Shown here one piece after another: positions 16,701-21,895 of a DNA stretch of 21,895 nucleotides (positions are counted from its first letter, which is position 1; the number at the start of each line of letters is the position of its first letter). Made by a program: the position numbers and the translations under genes. The stretch is from the NCBI GenBank assembly GCA_039184335.1, contig JBCDBD010000044.1, positions 1-21,895 of the forward strand, given 5' to 3'. The stretch comes from JBCDBD01 sp039184335 (lineage in GTDB: Bacteria; Bacteroidota; Bacteroidia; Flavobacteriales; Flavobacteriaceae). The notes beneath the pieces were generated by a model that was not told where the DNA came from, did not search any database, and was given only the letters and a program-made list of their open reading frames with translations.

Positions 16701-17997
16701 ATGTCAAAACCAATGTCGCCTCAAAATCATCACTGTTTTCGCCTTCAAGTACAATACGGTCCACTGTTTGGTTAAAGTCTCTCGGAAAAATCACAAAAGC
16801 ATCGTCCACAATGTTTTCTTCATTGAGTTCCCTATCAACATAAATGCCCACCGGTATTTCATAGAGCACCTCTTTAAACTCTTCTTCATTTTGGTTGATC
16901 GTTCCATAGGCAGGCAATTCACCAAAAAAAACCTGTTCTGTGATTACGTTGTTTTGGTTGATTATGGCAATCTGCAAAGAATCACGTATTGGAAGAAGGT
17001 CATCAAATGAACTGGATGGCGCCTTTACCTGTAGTGTGGCGCTCAAAAGTGTGCCTGTACCAGGTATATCATACAAGTCTTTAATGGTCGGAATCTGAAT
17101 TCTCGTGGCATAGCCTACACCTGCCTGTATATAACTAAGGTCACCACTTGCCTTTGAGGATAAGTTTATTTCTTGATCTACAAGCGTATCCAAAACCATA
17201 CCTGAAACATCACTGCTAACATTATTGAATATTTTTGGTTCGTTTGTGAGTTGGTTTATCGTAAAATCAAAGGTTTCTTCACTGTTGCCAAATTCACTTG
17301 GCACTCCATAAAAAAGTCGTAGATATGTTCTATTGGCATCCAAGGAAAAACCAATGACACTAGCATTGTCTTCACTATCCGGTTGTACGGTCAACCCTTT
17401 AAATTCTTCCCGTAGTTCATCATCATCGTTGATATCATTGTCTTGGATCAAATCAAAAAGGCGCTGCCCAAAAGACATGGGCAAGGCAATGTAAAGTGAG
17501 TCTTCATCTATGGGTTCAGGCTCAAAGGCAATTGAAGTCAATGGGGCTGTGTCAAACGGTAGACTGCTTGTGTTGTAAAAAGCATCGTCCCTAGTTCTCA
17601 CCTCATCTTGCAACAAGTGTAGATTGTACTGTGAAACTTGTGTGGTATCGCTGTAATAGTAGTTGTCATAGCCTAAAATAAGGGCAACGCTATCGAGCTC
17701 TGCTTCATTATCCAATTCATAATTACCTGAAGCGGTGAGCTCAAAAAAACTGCTTGCCCTAACGGTGCCAAAAAATTCATCTTCATACTGCCCAATCAAC
17801 ATTCTTCGGGTATCAGAAGTAATAATACTATCAAACTTAATGGTTGAAAGTTCTACGGTAAACGTGTCAATGGTAATGACCCTGACATCAGAGTCTGCAA
17901 AATCTCGGCCCACTTCAAGTGTTGGAATATCAGAATTGTCGACAGAACAGGCCAAAACTGTAAAAAACAACATGACCACGCCTAGAAACTTTTTCAT
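16672..17997 (-). CDS. DUF4270 family surface lipoprotein
   Basis: 441 residues. A lipoprotein signal ends in LAC at Cys17, followed by an acidic Ser/Asp stretch (SVDNSD), the type of sequence that sends Bacteroidota lipoproteins to the cell surface. The body matches the DUF4270 pattern: FTVELSTIKFDSIITSDTRRMLIGQYEDEFFGTVRASSFFEL early on, with LDSVALILGYDNYYYSDTTQ next. It ends with the strand-rich DRIVLEGENSDDFEATLVLTYAIYDEDDD. The protein is acidic and beta-rich, with no known catalytic residues. Function is unknown. It overlaps the outer-membrane barrel gene that follows it, so the two may form an exported lipoprotein-barrel pair. Upstream, only a one-mismatch -7 box (TTATTTTG, minus strand, 18016-18023) was seen. 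Confidence 0.88.
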   Translation of the reverse strand: MKKFLGVVMLFFTVLACSVDNSDIPTLEVGRDFADSDVRVITIDTFTVELSTIKFDSIITSDTRRMLIGQYEDEFFGTVRASSFFELTASGNYELDNEAELDSVALILGYDNYYYSDTTQVSQYNLHLLQDEVRTRDDAFYNTSSLPFDTAPLTSIAFEPEPIDEDSLYIALPMSFGQRLFDLIQDNDINDDDELREEFKGLTVQPDSEDNASVIGFSLDANRTYLRLFYGVPSEFGNSEETFDFTINQLTNEPKIFNNVSSDVSGMVLDTLVDQEINLSSKASGDLSYIQAGVGYATRIQIPTIKDLYDIPGTGTLLSATLQVKAPSSSFDDLLPIRDSLQIAIINQNNVITEQVFFGELPAYGTINQNEEEFKEVLYEIPVGIYVDRELNEENIVDDAFVIFPRDFNQTVDRIVLEGENSDDFEATLVLTYAIYDEDDD

Positions 17998-18064
17998 CGA
18001 AAGCTATTTGAGCGCCAAAATAAGTGCAGGGAAAAAGGTCTAGGAAGGATTTTATACCGACACC

Positions 18065-18155
18065 TGTATTGTATATACCAAACAAGATTTTTTAACGACC
18101 TATTGGGGGTACTGCTTTTTATAGCCAAATATTCTGGTTTGGTATATACAATACA
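18065..18155. repeat. Perfect 19-bp inverted repeat with 53-bp spacer in a divergent intergenic region
   Basis: TGTATTGTATATACCAAAC at 18065-18083 is matched exactly by its reverse complement at 18137-18155. Each arm also contains the 8-bp palindrome GTATATAC. The repeat lies between the leftward DUF4270 gene and the rightward DUF6268 gene, and its right arm ends 21 bases before the -33 element of the latter. The spacer has no gene. It may be a pair of operators joined by looping, a large hairpin or a mobile-element remnant. The sequence does not decide. Confidence 0.85.
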
Positions 18156-18176
18156 TGCTCCTGTCTATTTTTTTTC

Positions 18177-18205
18177 TTGCCATCACATAGGTGCCCATAG
18201 TTTTG
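18177..18205 (+). promoter_or_regulatory. Promoter of the DUF6268-kelch-DUF4907-kinase operon
   Basis: TTG at 18177-18179, 18 bases, then TAGTTTTG at 18198-18205: a full match to the Bacteroidota consensus. Its -7 box ends only 5 bases before the chosen ATG (18211), so the mRNA would be leaderless or nearly so if that start is right. Confidence 0.65.
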
Positions 18206-18210
18206 ACAAA

Positions 18211-19122
18211 ATGCTACTATTGAGAAAAGTAATTGTCATCTTGACCATGCCGTTTTTTTGTTTCCCCTTTTACGGACAAATACACCCCAAGGAAGACGTG
18301 GCCATGTTCGAATATCGTATTATACCCGACATCAACGATGTCGAGGCAAGAACATACACCATCAATGCCAACATTTTTACCACTTTGCTGAACGGAAATC
18401 TAGAATTTGGCCTTTCATACAGTAACAATCAATTTTCATTTTTTGACCAGCCAACCTTACTTGACGAGGCGTCTTACGAAGAGACCCATATACTTGAAGC
18501 ATCCATCGCTTTTGAAAAAAAAGTGACTGGGTCCTGGTCATTTGCCATGGGCATCGCACCAACCCTGGCTTCAGATTTTGGGAATGCAGTGACCCATGAA
18601 GACCTCATTCTGAATGCCTCACTGGCAATATCAAAAAAATGGGGGCATCATATGGGGCATTCCACCATCGCTTTTGGGATTGCCCACGGAACTGCATTTG
18701 GTGAACCACTGTTTTTCCCCATAGCCACGTTCACCAGAAAGATCAATGAAAAATGGATGTATTATTTGGGCATTCCCCGAAGTGGCATAACCACTAACAT
18801 CAATGAAAGACATGCTATCAAGGCAAAGGCACTCTTTTCAGGGTCATATAGTAACATATCGTCAACGGTCACTTTTGACAATAGAACGATTGCCGATTCA
18901 AAGTTGCAGTACAACGGATTGGATTTCGGATTGGAGCACGATTACAGGATACAGCCGAACTTCACTACGGTCATCAGATTAGGATATGCTGCGGTAAACA
19001 ACTTTGAAATAGTAGACAACAATGATAGGCTGCTGTATGACTTTGAACCGGAGAGCTCGATTTATTTCAATATAGGATTAAAATTTAACTTAAATAAAAA
19101 TGCAAATGAAAGCGAACTATAA
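18211..19122 (+). CDS. DUF6268-type outer-membrane beta-barrel protein (paralogue of the gene at 14376)
   Basis: 303 residues from the ATG at 18211. The frame is open further up to an ATG at 18103, but that extension runs through the 19-bp inverted repeat and the promoter. The 18211 start gives a clean signal peptide (MLLLRKVIVILTMPFFCFPFYG, before Gln23). The body is strand-rich, starting at MFEYRIIPDIN and ending with a barrel-closing strand SSIYFNIGLKFNLN. It shares its full domain and the order of landmarks with the first gene of the efflux operon (KKWG, GEPLFFP, SKLQYNGL, LYDFEPESS). Its stop overlaps the start of the kelch lipoprotein gene by 23 bases. Function unknown; location in the outer membrane is inferred. 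Confidence 0.85.
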   Translation: MLLLRKVIVILTMPFFCFPFYGQIHPKEDVAMFEYRIIPDINDVEARTYTINANIFTTLLNGNLEFGLSYSNNQFSFFDQPTLLDEASYEETHILEASIAFEKKVTGSWSFAMGIAPTLASDFGNAVTHEDLILNASLAISKKWGHHMGHSTIAFGIAHGTAFGEPLFFPIATFTRKINEKWMYYLGIPRSGITTNINERHAIKAKALFSGSYSNISSTVTFDNRTIADSKLQYNGLDFGLEHDYRIQPNFTTVIRLGYAAVNNFEIVDNNDRLLYDFEPESSIYFNIGLKFNLNKNANESEL

Positions 19123-20125
19123 CGTTTTTAAACCTTTATCAGAGAGAAGCCTAATACTTTTAGCGCTAATAAGCTTGTTGTGGGGCACTTCGTGTTCCAA
19201 TGATGAAGATGATGAAAACCTGGGCAATTGGGTAGAACGTTCCGTTCTAGATGGCACTCCCCGAAGTAGTGCAGCGGCCTTTACGATAAATAATTTAGGC
19301 TATATGGGCACAGGCTATGATGGTGATGATTACCTAGGTGATTTCTGGGTCTATGACATGGATGGAAACTTTTGGTCACAACTGGCCAATTTTCCTGGGG
19401 TTGCAAGAAGTTCTGCGGTGGCCTTTACTGTTAATGGCAACGGGTATGTGGGTACCGGATTTGACGGCGATAACGAAGTCAGCGATTTTTATCGTTACAA
19501 TACCGCTTCTAACCAATGGACCCAAATAGCAGATTTTGCCAACGGTAGGGTTAGGCGTGGGGCAGTGGCCTTCAACTCTGAAAGCAATGGGTATGTCGGC
19601 ACCGGATTTGATGGTGATAATGATTTGAAGGACTTTTGGAGATACAATCCATCCAGTGACACTTGGGAGGAACTGGTAGGTTTCGGTGGAAACAAGAGAA
19701 GGGATGCCGCAACCTTTACCATTGGCAATTCAGTGTACCTTGGCACCGGTACTTCAAACGGGTTAGGCCAAACAGATTTTTGGGTCTTTGATACCACAAC
19801 GGAAACTTGGTCATCACTTTTAGATATTGATGATGATGATGACTATACGATCATCAGAAGCAATGCTGTAGGGTTTACTATTGGTGATAGAGGCTACTTT
19901 GCAACAGGGAGTGGGGGTGCCGGTACACTTAGAAATGTTTGGGAGTACAATCCTGCAACTGACCTTTGGGAAGAGAAAACGTCGTTGGAGGGAGTTGCAC
20001 GGGAAGATGCCATTGCCTTTTGCAATGGGAACAGGGCATTTTTGGCATTGGGAAGAAGCGGTACCCTATATCTTGATGACAATAGGGAGTTCTTTCCACT
20101 TGAAGAGGAAGATGAAGATGATTGA
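19100..20125 (+). CDS. Kelch-type six-bladed beta-propeller lipoprotein
   Basis: 341 residues (the ATG at 19106 is an alternative start, losing two residues). A signal sequence SLILLALISLLWGTSC ends at Cys32, followed by the acidic SNDEDDEN, which marks a surface-directed lipoprotein. The lipobox is atypical (GTSC, with Gly at -3). Six repeats of about 45-50 residues follow, each with the kelch pattern R-x-x-A-x-x-F...GY-x-GTG...DFW-x-Y...W. The first three carry a near-identical Asp-rich loop (GYDGDDYLGDFW, GFDGDNEVSDFY, GFDGDNDLKDFW) that may bind calcium. The fourth has a DDDDD insertion. The C-terminus is very acidic (LEEEDEDD). A ligand-binding surface role is likely; no catalytic residues are seen. 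It is co-transcribed with the DUF6268 barrel and the DUF4907 gene. Confidence 0.88.
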   Translation: MQMKANYNVFKPLSERSLILLALISLLWGTSCSNDEDDENLGNWVERSVLDGTPRSSAAAFTINNLGYMGTGYDGDDYLGDFWVYDMDGNFWSQLANFPGVARSSAVAFTVNGNGYVGTGFDGDNEVSDFYRYNTASNQWTQIADFANGRVRRGAVAFNSESNGYVGTGFDGDNDLKDFWRYNPSSDTWEELVGFGGNKRRDAATFTIGNSVYLGTGTSNGLGQTDFWVFDTTTETWSSLLDIDDDDDYTIIRSNAVGFTIGDRGYFATGSGGAGTLRNVWEYNPATDLWEEKTSLEGVAREDAIAFCNGNRAFLALGRSGTLYLDDNREFFPLEEEDEDD

Positions 20126-20169
20126 GCCATGGTAGCAGTTGAAATCAAACGTAACTGGGATTGCTTGCC

Positions 20170-20529
20170 ATGAAAAGTAAGACCGCAATAGTCATTGCAA
20201 TTGTTTTGATCATCGTAATGGCAGGCATTTCAGTAAACATACTGAACCCTTCTTCTGACAACTCGAGGCCAGAGACCATAAAACGCCATCTATATGGGCT
20301 AAAGGTCTTGCAAGAAGGCCAAGATACATGGTCATACGAAATATATCTCGATGACCATTTGTATATCAAACAGACCTGGATACCGGGCATCAGCGGCAAA
20401 CAAAAATTTGCATCTGAAGTAGATGCAAGAACCATAGGCGATTTAATGGTACAGAAACTTGACAACGGCGATATTCCTTCAATAAGTAAACAAGAACTTG
20501 ATGAAAATCGAATTACCTATAAAAAATAA
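20170..20529 (+). CDS. DUF4907 family small membrane-anchored protein
   Basis: 119 residues from the ATG at 20170; an in-frame TTG at 20161 would add MLA. One N-terminal hydrophobic segment (KTAIVIAIVLIIVMAGISVNIL) acts as anchor or uncleaved signal. The soluble part matches the DUF4907 pattern: TWSYEIYLDDHLYIKQTWIPGISGKQKFASEVDARTIGDLMVQKL, a short alpha/beta unit found in Bacteroidota and of unknown function. It lies 44 bases after the kelch gene and overlaps the histidine-kinase gene by 29 bases, so it is part of the same operon. The start of the kinase inside this gene suggests translational coupling. Confidence 0.85.
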   Translation: MKSKTAIVIAIVLIIVMAGISVNILNPSSDNSRPETIKRHLYGLKVLQEGQDTWSYEIYLDDHLYIKQTWIPGISGKQKFASEVDARTIGDLMVQKLDNGDIPSISKQELDENRITYKK

Positions 20530-21325
20530 GTATCTTCTACCTACAGATAAAAAAAATCCTTTGAAAAAAACATTTCAAGTTAAAGAGGTTTGGATACATA
20601 TCATTGTCTGGGTCTGTTTAATTTCTTTCCCTTTAGCCGTGACCTTTAAAGAATTTGGCAGGGTGCCCAGTTTCTTGTTTCCCAGAATTTTATTAAATCC
20701 CATTTTGGTATATGTCAACTATTTGATACTGGTGCCACAGCTTTTGGTCAAACGAAAAATTGTACAGTACATCTCTCTTTCGATTCTTACTTTGGTCCTA
20801 TTCATTTTCTTGATGAATTATTTTATTCCTGCCCAACCCTTCAATAACAACATGGTAGAGTTGAAAAAAATGGCCGAAATGCCACCTTTTAAAGCCTTAT
20901 CATATATGATGACCACTATGGTCTCGTTAGCTTTCTTTTTATTGGGTGGATTGTTGGGCCTGACCAAATATTACTATAAGAGAGAAAAGGTGACCAGCAA
21001 AAAAGAAGTACAGCGACAAGAAACCGAACTGCAGTTTTTAAGGGCACAGTTGAACCCACACTTTTTGTTCAACTCACTGAACAGCATTTACTCTTTGGTT
21101 CGAAACAAGTCAAACGATGCCCCAGAAGCGGTCATCACCCTATCAGAACTCATGCGTTATATGCTATATGAAGCAAAACGTGAACTTGTGCCATTGATAA
21201 AGGAGATTCACACGAACGCTCGACCGGCTGCACCCCAGCCCCTTCGTCGGCTGACACGGGCGCATCCCAGGACAGCCCGCCGTCCGCGTGTCGGGCCGGC
21301 GCTTGTGTTGCCCTCGTCGGCTTGA
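20501..21325 (+). CDS. LytS-type sensor histidine kinase, broken at 21208 by a foreign junction
   Basis: From the ATG at 20501 (an in-frame TTG at 20498 is less likely) the first 236 residues are a normal membrane histidine kinase of the LytS/YehU His_kinase type. Four membrane segments lie at about 31-50, 61-82, 88-110 and 134-156. A coiled stretch (KEVQRQETELQFLRAQ) leads to the phospho-acceptor motif LNPHFLFNSLNSIYSLV with His187, then ITLSELMRYMLYEAK. The ATPase domain should begin next, but after Ile236 (codon 21206-21208) the frame enters GC-rich DNA and adds 38 unrelated residues to a TGA at 21323. The usual partner, a LytTR response regulator, would lie beyond the break. It follows, and overlaps, the DUF4907 gene. 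Confidence 0.88.
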   Translation: MKIELPIKNKYLLPTDKKNPLKKTFQVKEVWIHIIVWVCLISFPLAVTFKEFGRVPSFLFPRILLNPILVYVNYLILVPQLLVKRKIVQYISLSILTLVLFIFLMNYFIPAQPFNNNMVELKKMAEMPPFKALSYMMTTMVSLAFFLLGGLLGLTKYYYKREKVTSKKEVQRQETELQFLRAQLNPHFLFNSLNSIYSLVRNKSNDAPEAVITLSELMRYMLYEAKRELVPLIKEIHTNARPAAPQPLRRLTRAHPRTARRPRVGPALVLPSSA

Positions 21326-21895
21326 GCGCGGGGGTGGTTCGGTTCAAGACCGCGTCGTACACCGCCGTGTACCGGGCCGCGACTTGTTCGATGTCCAAAT
21401 CGCGGACGCTGGTTTGGCCGCCAGTGACGAGTTTGTTGACAAGGTTGGTGTCGTTCAGCAGTGACCAGCAAGCCTCCGTGATCGCCCCGGGCTCGCTCGG
21501 CGGGACTACGACGGCGTTGTCCGGGGTGTAGAACCCGCGGTAGCCCGGCAGGTCGGTGATGACCAGTGGGGTCTGCGTGAGGAACGACTCCAGCCCGGTC
21601 GCTGGGAACGACTCGCCGAACTCCGAAGCCACCACGCTGACGTCGGACAACGACAGGTACGGGATCACGTCCGGCTGGAACCCGGCCAGGACGACCCGCC
21701 CCCGAACCCCCAGCGCGTGCGCCTGGTCTTCGATCGCGTTCCGCATCGGGCCTTCGCCGACCAGCAGCAGGACCAGGTCAGCCCGACGTTCACAGAGTTG
21801 GGCAAACGCTTCGAGCAGGACCGTGTGGCCTTTCTGTGGGGACAGGCGAGCGATCGAACAGATCACCTGCGCTTCCGGGGCGATGCCGAGTCGGG
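21150..21895 (-). CDS. GT4-family glycosyltransferase fragment in foreign GC-rich DNA
   Basis: On the minus strand a frame enters from the right edge and continues to a stop at 21150. Its genuine part is 21209-21895, about 228 residues; the last ~20 codons are simply the flavobacterial kinase DNA read backwards. The start of the visible part, ICSIARLSPQKGHTVLLEAFAQL, and then LLVGEGPMRNAIEDQ, VVLAGFQPDVIPYLSLSDV and EFGESFPATGLESFLTQTPLVITD are the C-terminal (nucleotide-sugar binding) half of a GT-B glycosyltransferase of family 4. The EFGES...GLES segment holds the expected pair of Glu residues. The N-terminal acceptor half lies beyond the window, and no native stop codon is reached before the junction. 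Codons end almost always in G or C, unlike all other genes here. Confidence 0.8.
   Translation of the reverse strand, partial: RLGIAPEAQVICSIARLSPQKGHTVLLEAFAQLCERRADLVLLLVGEGPMRNAIEDQAHALGVRGRVVLAGFQPDVIPYLSLSDVSVVASEFGESFPATGLESFLTQTPLVITDLPGYRGFYTPDNAVVVPPSEPGAITEACWSLLNDTNLVNKLVTGGQTSVRDLDIEQVAARYTAVYDAVLNRTTPALKPTRATQAPARHADGGLSWDAPVSADEGAGVQPVERSCESPLSMAQVHVLLHIAYNA
21209..21895. other. Foreign GC-rich segment, probable chimeric join or contamination
   Basis: From about 21209 the base composition jumps by eye from roughly 40% to roughly two-thirds G+C, within a few bases and without any repeat, tRNA or integrase. Two unrelated genes on opposite strands are cut at the same point: the histidine kinase mid-domain, and a glycosyltransferase that runs through without its own stop. 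That pattern fits an artificial junction better than insertion. Confidence 0.8.

Noticed and set aside
18103..18210. In-frame N-terminal extension of the DUF6268 protein from an ATG at 18103
   Set aside because: It would run through the right arm of the 19-bp inverted repeat and the perfect promoter, and would put the signal peptide at residue 37. The ATG at 18211 gives a proper exported N-terminus.
19300..20100. Tandem DNA repeats in the kelch gene
   Set aside because: The repetition is at protein level (propeller blades); the DNA of the blades has diverged and is not a satellite or CRISPR array.
21209..21325. A kinase variant with a short Pro/Arg-rich tail
   Set aside because: The tail is the GC-rich foreign DNA translated in a random frame. 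The kinase lacks its ATP-binding domain, so this is a broken gene at a junction, not a variant.
21209..21895. Recent horizontal transfer of a glycosyltransferase gene
   Set aside because: No integrase, repeat, tRNA or direct duplication marks the border, and both genes are cut at the same base. An assembly or library chimera explains this more simply, though reads are needed to decide.

Overview
The window looks like a chromosomal piece of a marine-type member of the Flavobacteriaceae (Bacteroidota; Muricauda/Zobellia-like, not resolved further). Several things point this way. Promoters follow the Bacteroidota pattern TTG-N18/19-TAnnTTTG. Ribosomal protein bS16 has a long acidic C-terminal tail. 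DUF4270, DUF4907 and DUF6268 families are present, and many exported proteins have a signal peptide ending in Ala-Gln or Gly-Gln. Base composition is moderate up to about position 21208. The last ~690 bases are abruptly GC-rich and carry part of an unrelated glycosyltransferase gene on the other strand. I read that end as a chimeric join or contamination, not flavobacterial DNA.

Layout. 1-828 (-): N-terminal part of a peptidase-containing (C39) ABC exporter, cut by the window edge. 829-1130: non-coding, with overlapping palindromes, a near-ideal promoter and a structured leader before rpsP. 1131-3046 (+): rpsP-rimM followed by trmN, a ribosome/tRNA maturation group. 3104-4282 (+): a glutaryl-CoA dehydrogenase-like acyl-CoA dehydrogenase with its own promoter. 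4294-6600 (-): an FdhF/YdeP-type molybdopterin oxidoreductase. 6712-8414 (+): umuC-umuD translesion polymerase genes, in the order polymerase then protease-accessory. 8427-15278 (-): a five-gene envelope/efflux operon read as DUF6268 barrel, small CpxP/Spy-like secreted protein, RND periplasmic adaptor, RND pump, TolC-like channel. 15432-17997 (-): DUF4270 lipoprotein overlapping an outer-membrane barrel gene. 18211-21208 (+): a second DUF6268 barrel, a six-bladed kelch-type lipoprotein, a DUF4907 protein and a LytS-type sensor histidine kinase broken at the junction.

How the genes fit together. The right half is mostly cell-envelope genes. A tripartite RND pump is led by one DUF6268 barrel. 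A divergent locus starts with its paralogue and continues with a surface lipoprotein, a small membrane-anchored protein and a histidine kinase, which looks like an uncharacterised envelope-sensing unit. A perfect 19-bp inverted repeat (91 bp overall) in the divergent region before that unit, and a dyad plus a direct repeat before the pump operon, are the most notable non-coding signals. All functional links between these units are inference from gene order and sequence similarity seen by eye.
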